This document shows positions 1-6,777 of a stretch of 10,718 nucleotides of DNA, piece by piece. Position numbers and translations under genes: made by a program. This stretch comes from Actinomycetota bacterium (GTDB lineage: Bacteria; Actinomycetota; Acidimicrobiia; Acidimicrobiales; Ilumatobacteraceae), in assembly GCA_005801025.1 (NCBI GenBank), contig SYDZ01000082.1, positions 1-10,718 on the forward strand, read 5' to 3'. The notes under the pieces were generated by a model, which was given only the letters and a program-made list of their open reading frames with translations, was not told the DNA's origin and did not search any database. Positions within the stretch are counted from its first letter, which is position 1; each line of letters starts with the position of its first letter.

Positions 1-2
1 AA

Positions 3-548
3 GCGGTTGTCTTTCAGGAAAATTCTCCCTCAGCTGATGAGGGAGCGATCCTTTTTCGCCTCGGAGATGGGGGACTGGTGGGTCTGTATCCCGCACTGCT
101 GTATGACTTTGAACAGCGCGGTCTCGCTGGCGGAATTCCCGCTGATGTGGAGTGGGTTTTTGGGGATCGTGTTTTGGACCCAGCGAATGCTTCGAGCGTT
201 TGGATGGTGTGTGATACGGGATACGCCTTCTCGTTGTTGTCCGCCGCCAGTGGGGCGACGATTGTCAGTGTGATCACACCTTTCACACCTGAGGAAGAAG
301 CCAAAGTTGTTGAACTTCAGACCCTCTTGGCACATGAGTTGCGAACGATTGGACATGTGGATGCGGTGACGTCGCTTGACTCCCCTTTGGTGGCTTTGAG
401 TTTGAGTGAATTGGATATCAATCATGACATGGCCCAAGAGTTAGCGACCTTGAATCAGCGCGCATCCACACCCGGCGATCGCTTTGGCATTGTCGCTTTT
501 AACCCATCCGATGTTCCCGATATTTGGTGGCCACTTGAGGTTTTTTAG
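3..548 (+). CDS. 3' part of an unrecognised protein
   Basis: An open frame runs from the first bases of the window to a TAG at 546-548, so the true start lies upstream and only about the last 181 residues are visible. I do not recognise the family. The visible part reads as soluble: it has an early G-D-G-G-L-V-G-L-Y-P stretch followed by LLYDFEQRG, a central VWMVCDTGYAF segment, a PFTPEEEAK start of a helix, and an Asp/Trp-rich end (DIWWPLEVF). There is no clear membrane helix, apart from a short hydrophobic stretch around SGATIVSVIT. One possibility is the soluble C-terminal part of a multi-pass membrane glycosyltransferase-like protein, but this is a guess from its general look. An 80-base gap with no obvious terminator separates it from the thiolase. 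The reality of the gene is well supported by the long open frame and natural composition. Its function is unknown. Confidence 0.75.
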   Translation, partial: AVVFQENSPSADEGAILFRLGDGGLVGLYPALLYDFEQRGLAGGIPADVEWVFGDRVLDPANASSVWMVCDTGYAFSLLSAASGATIVSVITPFTPEEEAKVVELQTLLAHELRTIGHVDAVTSLDSPLVALSLSELDINHDMAQELATLNQRASTPGDRFGIVAFNPSDVPDIWWPLEVF

Positions 549-566
549 TTGCTCTGAGTTGCTCTA
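547..566. repeat. Tandem 10-mer at the stop codon
   Basis: Two adjacent copies of AGTTGCTCT followed by G or A (547-556 and 557-566) begin inside the stop codon of the upstream partial gene. The repeat is short and may be a chance slippage product. I see no promoter or hairpin associated with it. Confidence 0.5.
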
Positions 567-618
567 AATTCGTTTCTGGGCGGACCAACACAGCAGACTT
601 GAGGCTTACCTTAATGTC

Positions 619-623
619 AGGAG
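619..623 (+). promoter_or_regulatory. Ribosome binding site of the thiolase
   Basis: AGGAG lies 5 bases before ATG 629. It decides the start against the in-frame TTG at 599 and ATG at 614. Confidence 0.75.
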
Positions 624-628
624 CCATT

Positions 629-1798
629 ATGTTCAATGCAGTTATCGTTGATGCGATTCGCACGCCTCTCGGTCGTCGAAACGGAAAATTGAAAGACTGG
701 CACCCAGTTGATTTGGTTGCCGAAACAATGAATGCCTTGGTTGAGCGCACTGGCATTGACCCAGGCATGATTGACGATGTCGTCATGGGTTGCGTGATGC
801 AAGCCGGCGAACAGTCAACGAATATTGCACGCAATGCTGTCTTGGCGGCAAATTGGCCAGAGAGTGTTCCGGGAACAACAGTTGATCGCCAGTGTGGATC
901 TTCGCAACAGGCCGCACACTTTGCCGCCCAAGGTGTGATGGCTGGCGCATACGATGTCGTTGTCGCCTCTGGTGTCGAAGTGATGACACGCGTTCCAATG
1001 GGCGCATCAATGGTTGATGGAAAATATGGCTGGCCATTTGGACCGCGCGTTAGTGCGCGCTACCAACCACAAGGTGGGTTGGTGCCACAGGGTATTTCCG
1101 CAGAAATGATCGCCGATAAGTGGGGCATTAGTCGCGAGGATATGGATCGTTTCGGCGTGCAGTCACAATTCCGTGCGGCTCGCGCGACAGCCGAGGGTCG
1201 TTTTGAGCGAGAAATTCTTCCGCTCAAAGACGCCGAAGGAAACATGATGACGACGGATGAGGGTTTACGTGAAACGACGATGGAAAGTCTGGGCAAGTTG
1301 AAGCCAGCGTTCCGTTCGCTTGAAGAAGGTGGACGCGTGACTGCCGGTAACTCTTCGCAAATCACCGATGGAGCAGCCGCGATTTTGATCATGAGTGAAG
1401 AAAAGTGTCGTGCGCTTGGTTTGACGCCGCGTGCTCGTTTTGTCAATTTCGCCCTTGCTGGTGATGATCCGCGTTACATGCTGACCGCTCCAATACCAGC
1501 GACCCGCAAAGTTCTTGAGCGCGCAAAGATGACGATGGACGACATCGATTTGACGGAAATCAATGAAGCTTTTGCCTCAGTCGTTTTGGCTTGGGAGAAA
1601 GAGTTTCATCCCGATATGGAGACCGTGAATCCCAATGGTGGGGCCATCGCTTTAGGGCACCCGCTCGGTTGCTCGGGGGCGCGCTTGATGACCACATTGT
1701 TGAATGAACTTGAGCGCACCGGCGGTCGCTTTGGACTGCAGACGATGTGTGAGGGTGGCGGTATGGCGAACGCCACGATCCTGGAACGATTGGGCTGA
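629..1798 (+). CDS. Acetyl-CoA acyltransferase (thiolase)
   Basis: This thiolase, 389 residues, catalyses CoA-dependent cleavage of 3-ketoacyl-CoA in beta-oxidation, or the reverse Claisen condensation, in the cytosol. The acyl-accepting cysteine is C89 in VDRQCGSSQQ. The NEAFA motif is at 312-316, the catalytic histidine is H344 in GHPLGCSG, and the second active-site cysteine is C374 in CEGGGMAN. The CEGGG variant, instead of the common CIGGG, resembles actinobacterial FadA5-like thiolases linked to steroid or branched acyl chains, but the substrate cannot be read from this. ATG 629 is chosen because AGGAG (619-623) sits 5 bases before it and it gives the usual N-terminus (FNAVIVDAIRTP). 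In-frame starts at 599 and 614 would add 10 or 5 residues without a ribosome site. Length is typical for the family. The next gene starts 8 bases after the stop, so the two are probably co-transcribed. No other beta-oxidation gene is adjacent. Confidence 0.95.
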   Translation: MFNAVIVDAIRTPLGRRNGKLKDWHPVDLVAETMNALVERTGIDPGMIDDVVMGCVMQAGEQSTNIARNAVLAANWPESVPGTTVDRQCGSSQQAAHFAAQGVMAGAYDVVVASGVEVMTRVPMGASMVDGKYGWPFGPRVSARYQPQGGLVPQGISAEMIADKWGISREDMDRFGVQSQFRAARATAEGRFEREILPLKDAEGNMMTTDEGLRETTMESLGKLKPAFRSLEEGGRVTAGNSSQITDGAAAILIMSEEKCRALGLTPRARFVNFALAGDDPRYMLTAPIPATRKVLERAKMTMDDIDLTEINEAFASVVLAWEKEFHPDMETVNPNGGAIALGHPLGCSGARLMTTLLNELERTGGRFGLQTMCEGGGMANATILERLG

Positions 1799-1806
1799 GA
1801 GAATCG

Positions 1807-2076
1807 ATGTTCGCCGTGGATGTCGCAGGTGTGATCTGGATTTTCGGGGCGGTTGTTTTATTCTTTTTCTTATGGCGCGTCGGAGTTGGGATGCTGCGTA
1901 GCATGACGACCCCACTTCCAGATCCGCCACCTGAAGGCGAATTGCGGCGGGTGAATGTGCGCTATCGCTGCAGTTTGTGTGGGGTCGAATTGCGTATGAC
2001 GATGGCTCCCGAACAAGATCCTGTTCCGCCTCGGCATTGCATGGAAGATATGGATTTCGTGGCTCCCGTTGAGTGA
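1807..2076 (+). CDS. Small membrane-anchored zinc-ribbon protein
   Basis: The product has 89 residues. Residues 5-23 form one hydrophobic membrane helix ending in a basic turn (WRVG). A Pro-rich linker (PLPDPPPEGE) follows, then a small Cys-rich domain: C55 and C58 in YRCSLCG, and H77-C78 in PPRHCMEDM. Four such ligands 19 residues apart look like a zinc-ribbon or rubredoxin-like knuckle that would bind one metal ion. Similar PPRHC-ended short proteins occur as conserved hypotheticals in actinobacteria, to my recollection. The function is unknown. Orientation is not certain, but the basic residues after the helix suggest a cytoplasmic metal domain. The gene starts with ATG 8 bases after the thiolase stop and has only a weak GAGAG-type ribosome site, which fits translational coupling. 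It converges on crgA across the palindrome at 2096-2145. Confidence 0.82.
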   Translation: MFAVDVAGVIWIFGAVVLFFFLWRVGVGMLRSMTTPLPDPPPEGELRRVNVRYRCSLCGVELRMTMAPEQDPVPPRHCMEDMDFVAPVE

Positions 2077-2095
2077 ACAAGAAGTTACACCCATG

Positions 2096-2145
2096 TGACT
2101 ATCCCCTGCTTTATCCACAAGGTGTGGATAAGAACCAGATAGTCA
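2096..2145. repeat. Nested inverted repeat with two head-to-head DnaA-box sequences
   Basis: Outer arms are TGACTATC (2096-2103) and GATAGTCA (2138-2145), a perfect 8-base match. Inner arms are TTATCCACA (2111-2119) and TGTGGATAA (2123-2131), a perfect 9-base match around the 3-base centre AGG. The unmatched segments between outer and inner arms are 7 and 6 bases. The inner arm equals the strict TTATCCACA DnaA-box consensus on both strands. The element fills the gap between two convergent genes, so a bidirectional terminator is the main alternative. However, the inner stem is A/T-rich at its base and neither side carries a T run, which is unusual for an intrinsic terminator. The sequence facts are certain. 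Binding by DnaA is an inference, helped by the oriC-proximal gene neighbourhood. Confidence 0.85.
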
Positions 2146-2147
2146 GG

Positions 2148-2465
2148 TCAATGATATTTGGTTGCGGTGTATAGCCCGCCGAGGATAAAACCCAGCCCAG
2201 CGACCAGATAGAGGTTGCTGCGTCCACCAGGAACCGCGCCCAAGTAATACAGCAAAATAATCAATGCACCGAGAATAAATAAGGCAAACATCAAGATCGG
2301 GACCCATTGCGGGCTTTGTTTGACGTATTTGGGGACGGGCGGCGTGTAGCGCGTGGAGGCTGAAACCCCATGCTCGTTATGAGTTGGTGTACCGGAGTCG
2401 CCTCCGTTGGGCCGAGTGCCCTTCGGGGTCGTACGTCCGCCTGATTTACGCTTCGGAGGTGCCAC
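2148..2465 (-). CDS. crgA: Cell division protein CrgA
   Basis: CrgA is a small inner-membrane division protein of actinobacteria. In mycobacteria it interacts with FtsZ, FtsQ, FtsI and PbpA and stabilises the septal complex, and in Streptomyces it controls septation. This copy has 105 residues. A basic, flexible N-terminus (PKRKSGGRTTPKG) runs to about residue 38. The family segment YTPPVPKYVKQSPQWVP (40-56) leads into membrane helix 1 (54-75) and helix 2 (85-101), and the protein ends in the family-typical aromatic-His pair (TKYH). The N-terminal tail is longer than that of the roughly 85-95 residue relatives. Start is GTG at 2465. An in-frame TAG a short way upstream excludes longer forms. 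No ribosome site is visible before it. CrgA sits next to trpG and the pknB block as in Mycobacterium, which supports the call. Confidence 0.9.
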   Translation of the reverse strand: MAPPKRKSGGRTTPKGTRPNGGDSGTPTHNEHGVSASTRYTPPVPKYVKQSPQWVPILMFALFILGALIILLYYLGAVPGGRSNLYLVAGLGFILGGLYTATKYH

Positions 2466-2557
2466 GAGATGAAAGTGTACGCACTAGTGAGACTCGCCAC
2501 CGCACCAACGATGAGGTTCCACCTCGGATTTATTAAAATGGGTTTTAGGCTGATGAG
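2466..2557. promoter_or_regulatory. Divergent intergenic region between crgA and trpG
   Basis: These 92 bases must hold promoters for both crgA (leftward) and trpG (rightward). On the minus strand TACACT lies 8 bases before the crgA GTG and fits the TANNNT pattern of actinobacterial -10 boxes, suggesting a leaderless or nearly leaderless message. On the plus strand TATTAA (2531-2536) is a possible -10 box for trpG. No convincing -35 box is seen for either. GATGAGGT occurs twice (2510-2517 and 2552-2559), and GAGGT-TCC-ACCTC (2513-2525) is a short palindrome. All of these are weak signals. Confidence 0.4.
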
Positions 2558-3136
2558 GTGAAACGGGTTCTGGTCATCGACAGTTACGACAGTTTTGTCT
2601 ACAACTTGGTGCAGTATCTCGGAGAACTTGGCGCCGATCCAGTCGTCTACCGCAATGATGATTTGACGGTTGCTCAGGCCTTGACTCTCACAGTTGACGG
2701 AGTCTTGTTATCACCAGGACCGGGTCGCCCGGAAGAGGCAGGGATCATTTGTGATGTGATCATGCCTTGTGCTGAACGAGGAACACCAGTGTTCGGAGTG
2801 TGTCTCGGACATCAGGCGATTGGTCATGTCTTTGGTGGAAACATTATTAGTGCACCTCATCTGATGCACGGGAAGACCAGCGAAGTAATACATCAGAATG
2901 TTGGCGTATTCGCAGGTGTGGCGAATCCAGTCACTGCCACGCGCTATCACTCTTTGGTGATTGAGCGAGACACAATGCCAGATGGTTTAGAGATCACAGC
3001 CGAAACATCCGATGGAATAGTGATGGGGGTTCGTCATAAGACTTTGCCCGTCCAAGGCGTGCAGTTTCATCCAGAAAGTATTCTCACAAGTTCGGGGCGA
3101 GACATGCTGCGAAATTTTCTCGCAACTTGTGTGTGA
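2558..3136 (+). CDS. trpG: Glutamine amidotransferase component of anthranilate or aminodeoxychorismate synthase
   Basis: The product is a 192-residue class I (triad) glutamine amidotransferase. It hydrolyses glutamine and channels ammonia to TrpE (tryptophan) or PabB (folate), its chorismate-using partner, in the cytosol. The N-terminus VLVIDSYDSFVYNL, the oxyanion motif SPGPGRPEEAG (52-62), the nucleophile C82 in GVCLGHQ, the MHGKTS motif (103-108) and the H171/E173 pair in QFHPES are all present, so it should be active. TrpG and PabA cannot be separated by sequence alone, and no trpE or pabB is in the window. One amphibolic subunit serving both pathways is likely, as proposed for other bacteria with a single copy. 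Start GTG 2558 is the first codon after an in-frame TAG (2546-2548) and gives the standard N-terminus. Its ribosome site is weak (TAGG, 8 bases away). It converges on pknB with a 7-base gap, as trpG (Rv0013) does in Mycobacterium. Confidence 0.93.
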   Translation: MKRVLVIDSYDSFVYNLVQYLGELGADPVVYRNDDLTVAQALTLTVDGVLLSPGPGRPEEAGIICDVIMPCAERGTPVFGVCLGHQAIGHVFGGNIISAPHLMHGKTSEVIHQNVGVFAGVANPVTATRYHSLVIERDTMPDGLEITAETSDGIVMGVRHKTLPVQGVQFHPESILTSSGRDMLRNFLATCV

Positions 3137-3143
3137 TTGAAGA

Positions 3144-5222
3144 TTACGGGGTTGCTGGAACAGTTGTTGTTGGTGCGGTCGTGACAGGCGTGGTTGTTGT
3201 CGCTGTCGCGATGGCTTGACCAACCTTCAACAACACTTGGCTTCCAGGAACAGATTGCACATTAGCGCTCGGGTCTTGGGCAATCACTCGGCCATCGTTG
3301 GCGCTTGCTGTGGGCACTTCGATGTATTCAACGACGACGGTAAATCCACTCGAGACAAGTTTGGCAGTGGCTTGCGCTTCGGTGAGACCTGATACGTCAG
3401 GCACTGCAGTTGTGGCCTGACCCGTTGACACATAAATCGTCAGTGCTGAACCTTTGGTGGTCTCACCACCGATTGATGGACTGGTACGCGTCACGCGACC
3501 TGCATCAACTGTGGCACTTGCTTCTTCAACAACAGTGACGAGGAATTTGAAAGGTTCGCCTTCCAGCAATGAACGGGCTGCTTGGGTTGTTTGCCCTTGG
3601 ACATCGGGAATTTTGATGACTCCACTACCTTGACTGACAACGAGATCAATGGTGGCTCCACCAAGTACCTGCTCACCACTCTTAGGCATTGTCGAGATGA
3701 TTGTATTTTCTGGTGCAGTTGGATCATTTTGTGGTGTGATAATACCGATAGTGAGTCCGAGATTAAACAACGCAGTGCGCGCTTGATCAATGGTTAGACC
3801 AGTCAAATTAGGCACTGGAATCGGGGTATTTGAAGGGTTATAGACAACAGTGATTGAGTCACCATCGCGCACAGATTCGCCAGAATTCGGAATCTGCTTC
3901 CATACGATGTTGTCGGCAACAGAGTTTGTCTCTTCTGCCGTTGGGACGACCGTCAGTCCTAAATCTTCGAGAGTGGTGACGGCTTCATCAAGTGACATTG
4001 AGGTCACATCGGGGAGAATGAACGTGACTGCTTGACTTGAGCCTCCCGAGAGAGCAAGAAAGGTGACGACAGTTGCCACAATCAAAAACAATGTGGTGGA
4101 GACTGCAGCGATCACAATTGATCTGCGTCGTTTTTGTAGATCGTTAGTGTCGTTGATTGCGCTGCTCGACGTGTATCCAGGTGGATAGGCGGGATTGGGG
4201 TTGATGGTTGTGCGTGGCAGAACTGAAGTTGCAGCCGCGTCATGAGCCGCGCTTGTTGGGGTGTAGGCCAGATCGTCAGACCCTCCAACAATGGGTCCAG
4301 CCGGTATCACCGTTGTTGGGGCGTTGTCAGATGATGACTGATCAACGTTGCGGCGATTGATGGCGTCAGCTAAAGCCTGCACTGGTACGCCATCGCGGAA
4401 CCGGCGTAAATCATCACGTGCCGCTTCAGCGGTGGGATACCGCATGCCAGGATCCTTGGCCAATAAACGCGCCACGATGGCTTCAAAAGCGCGCGGGACG
4501 TCACCGGCGATTTGGTTGAGCGGCTGGGGCGAATCATGAACTTGCTTGTAAGCAATAGACACCGGATTGTCCCCCGAAAATGGTGGGTGTCCTGCGACCA
4601 TTTCATAAAGCACGATGCCAAGTGAATACAGATCACTGCGCGGATCGGGTTGGCCACCTTGAGCCTGCTCGGGTGAAAGGTAAGCGGCGGTACCCATGAC
4701 TGCGCCCACTTGTGTGAGGTTGCTGTCGGCAGCGCTTCCAAGCGCACGAGCGATACCAAAGTCGGCAACTTTTAATTGCCCATTTGAACCAATGAGAATA
4801 TTGCCGGGCTTGATATCACGGTGAACGACATTATTGCGGTGGGCGAAAGACAAGGCGGCCGCAACTTCAATACCAACTTCGGCGGCTTTCGTGGCATTGA
4901 TTTGGCCAACGTCGGCGAGGGCTTCAGCCAGTGTGCGACCCGGGACATATTCCATCGCCATGAAATATGTGTTGTTACTGCGACCCCAGTCGTAGACGCT
5001 GACGATATTTGGGTGATTGAGGTTTCCCGCGGACTGTGCTTCGCGACGAAACCTTTCAACAAATGCGGGGTCGGTGGCGAACTCGGGGAAAAGAACTTTG
5101 ATAGCCACAAGACGATCGAGCAGGATGTCGCGGGCCAGATAAACGTCGGCCATACCACCGCGCCCGATGCGTTGTTGCATCTCATAGCGATCGTTCATAA
5201 TGACTGAATTGTTGTCCGACAT
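3144..5222 (-). CDS. pknB: Membrane Ser/Thr protein kinase with four PASTA repeats
   Basis: This is a 692-residue Hanks-type receptor kinase that phosphorylates growth and division proteins, with the kinase inside and the sensor outside the cell. The kinase domain covers about residues 13-275: glycine loop GRGGMADVY (20-28), K42, catalytic HRDIKPGN (134-141, D136), DFG (154-156) and SPEQ (183-186). The activation loop has T170 and T178. The position matching the second mycobacterial phosphothreonine (T173) is V172. A juxtamembrane Pro/Ser/Thr linker (280-365) ends in KRRRS, followed by one membrane helix (369-391). Four PASTA repeats lie at roughly 401-463, 468-530, 536-600 and 605-668, then a Thr-rich tail (TATTTTPVTTAPTTT). 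PASTA domains bind muropeptides or lipid II in this family. Start ATG 5222 is used; M9 (MNDRYEM) is an alternative, and neither has a strong ribosome site. It is last in the block, 79 bases after pbpA. Confidence 0.96.
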   Translation of the reverse strand: MSDNNSVIMNDRYEMQQRIGRGGMADVYLARDILLDRLVAIKVLFPEFATDPAFVERFRREAQSAGNLNHPNIVSVYDWGRSNNTYFMAMEYVPGRTLAEALADVGQINATKAAEVGIEVAAALSFAHRNNVVHRDIKPGNILIGSNGQLKVADFGIARALGSAADSNLTQVGAVMGTAAYLSPEQAQGGQPDPRSDLYSLGIVLYEMVAGHPPFSGDNPVSIAYKQVHDSPQPLNQIAGDVPRAFEAIVARLLAKDPGMRYPTAEAARDDLRRFRDGVPVQALADAINRRNVDQSSSDNAPTTVIPAGPIVGGSDDLAYTPTSAAHDAAATSVLPRTTINPNPAYPPGYTSSSAINDTNDLQKRRRSIVIAAVSTTLFLIVATVVTFLALSGGSSQAVTFILPDVTSMSLDEAVTTLEDLGLTVVPTAEETNSVADNIVWKQIPNSGESVRDGDSITVVYNPSNTPIPVPNLTGLTIDQARTALFNLGLTIGIITPQNDPTAPENTIISTMPKSGEQVLGGATIDLVVSQGSGVIKIPDVQGQTTQAARSLLEGEPFKFLVTVVEEASATVDAGRVTRTSPSIGGETTKGSALTIYVSTGQATTAVPDVSGLTEAQATAKLVSSGFTVVVEYIEVPTASANDGRVIAQDPSANVQSVPGSQVLLKVGQAIATATTTTPVTTAPTTTVPATP

Positions 5223-5301
5223 AACTCTGATAAAGGCTACCGAGTCCGTTGGCTGAGATGCCGTCGTCCCTGTTCAGAGGGGTTGAAAAGGGAATGTCAC
5301 T

Positions 5302-6777
5302 TCATCGCCTGAGGGCGATATCAAGAATCTTCTTGGCGATTGGTCCAGCCAAGGTGCCTCCTGTTCCGGCGCTGATCTCGGCGGTGGTTCCTTTGAGCAT
5401 GACGACGATGGCGTAGCGCGGCGCCTGTGCAGGGGCAAAAGCGACCATCCACGCATGAGAATTTTGTGGTTCCCCCGCGGCATTTAGTTGAGCGGTTCCA
5501 GTCTTGGCTGCGGCCTGGATTCCGTTGGCTAAGGCCATACAACATTTCGCCGTCCCCTCGTTGACAACTCCAATCATCAATTCAGTCAGTAACGCTGAGG
5601 TCGCAGAACTCATCGGCGTCTTCCACACCGTGGGAGATGTGCGTCGTAGCACCGAGCCATTGTGGTCATAAGTTGCTGCGACAACATAAGGCTTCATCAT
5701 CATTCCTTTGTTGGCAATTGAAGCAGCGACCATTGCCATGTGTAATGGCACCATCTGAGTATTGCCTTGACCGAATCCTCCGATTCCCAACAGGGGCAAA
5801 TTCTCCTCGAAGTAATCAACATCACCGAATTGGCTACTCACAGCGCGGGGAAGATCAAAGGGGATGACTTCACCGATACCGAAACCCTTGGTGATATCCA
5901 CCATTTTTTGCGGACCGAGGGCGATAGCCGTGCGGGCGAATGGTGTGTTGCATGAACGACGAAACACTTCGGCCAAATCACCACCGCAGACTTTGTTGGC
6001 ATAGTTCTGAATGGGGTCATTAGTTTGTGGCGGAAGAAATTCTGATTCGTCAGGCCACGATGATTCTGTATTGATCAGTCCTGCATCAAGTGCACCGGCA
6101 GCCGTGATGACCTTGAACGTTGAACCCGGCATGTAGCGCTCTTGATAAGCATTTGCCAAAAGAGGTTTTCCTGACATGGAGTCGAGAGATCTCAAAAGTT
6201 CACCTGCACGTTCATCATCTTGAATGACAACACGATTGGGGTCATAGCTTGGATAACTCCACATCGCCTGAATAGCCCCTGTCGAAGGTTCAATGACAAC
6301 GACACTGCCTTCACGATTGCCAAGTGCATCCTTGGCTGCTTGCTGAATGCGCGAGTCAAGAGTGGTCTGCACTGAACCCGAGGTGTTCTGCCCATTGAAA
6401 AGCGAACCAATTCCTCTGATCTGCTGTTCCACAGTACGGCCCGCCAAAATATCGTTTTGCGTCTTTTCTAATTGAGTGGCACCGTACGCAAAAGTGAAAT
6501 AACCGGTAATAGCCGAATAGAGATCACCTTGTGGGTATATCCTTTGCCACGCAAATTCACTTCCAGATTCGTTGCGGATCGATGTGGCGATGACGACCCC
6601 GTCCTTGGTGCGAATATCTCCACGGGGATCGTTGTAGTCACGCACAGTTTGACGAGTATTGCGTGCGTCGCTATCAAGAGTATTTTTGCGTCCTACCTGA
6701 ATCACATTAAGTTGTACGAACAAAATCACGTAAAGAATGATCATCGCTAATGCCAGGTGACGGATGCGCGTATTCAT
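5302..6777 (-). CDS. pbpA: Peptidoglycan transpeptidase, class B penicillin-binding protein PbpA
   Basis: This 491-residue class B penicillin-binding protein cross-links peptidoglycan on the outer face of the membrane, working with the SEDS polymerase encoded just upstream. Residues 8-28 form one N-terminal membrane anchor. The dimerisation region (about 30-150) holds PRGDI (51-55). The transpeptidase domain has all three active-site motifs: STFK with the acyl-enzyme serine S219 and K222, SCN (275-277), and KTG (425-427). Length matches mycobacterial PbpA (about 490). It starts with ATG overlapping the TGA of rodA/ftsW by 4 bases (ATGA), so translation is coupled and the SEDS-PBP pair is made together. 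Unusually, a Cys pair (KCCMA, C412-C413) lies just before the KTG motif. The family identity is certain. The finer naming rests on the gene order. Confidence 0.94.
   Translation of the reverse strand: MNTRIRHLALAMIILYVILFVQLNVIQVGRKNTLDSDARNTRQTVRDYNDPRGDIRTKDGVVIATSIRNESGSEFAWQRIYPQGDLYSAITGYFTFAYGATQLEKTQNDILAGRTVEQQIRGIGSLFNGQNTSGSVQTTLDSRIQQAAKDALGNREGSVVVIEPSTGAIQAMWSYPSYDPNRVVIQDDERAGELLRSLDSMSGKPLLANAYQERYMPGSTFKVITAAGALDAGLINTESSWPDESEFLPPQTNDPIQNYANKVCGGDLAEVFRRSCNTPFARTAIALGPQKMVDITKGFGIGEVIPFDLPRAVSSQFGDVDYFEENLPLLGIGGFGQGNTQMVPLHMAMVAASIANKGMMMKPYVVAATYDHNGSVLRRTSPTVWKTPMSSATSALLTELMIGVVNEGTAKCCMALANGIQAAAKTGTAQLNAAGEPQNSHAWMVAFAPAQAPRYAIVVMLKGTTAEISAGTGGTLAGPIAKKILDIALRR

Noticed and set aside
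599..628. Longer thiolase start at TTG 599 or ATG 614
   Set aside because: The AGGAG site at 619-623 is correctly placed for ATG 629 and would lie inside the coding sequence of the longer forms. The family N-terminus begins at 629.
3491..3790. A 99-codon open frame on the minus strand inside pknB, and other long frames antisense to pknB such as 4821-5207 (+)
   Set aside because: They overlap the PASTA and kinase coding frame, whose motifs are complete. Their own translations lack any domain character and no ribosome sites were seen.
5223..5301. A separate promoter or small gene in the pbpA-pknB gap
   Set aside because: Only a weak TANNNT box (TAGCCT on the minus strand, 11 bases before the pknB ATG) with no matching -35 box, and a 4-base stem CCCT/AGGG, were found. 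This is too little to call.
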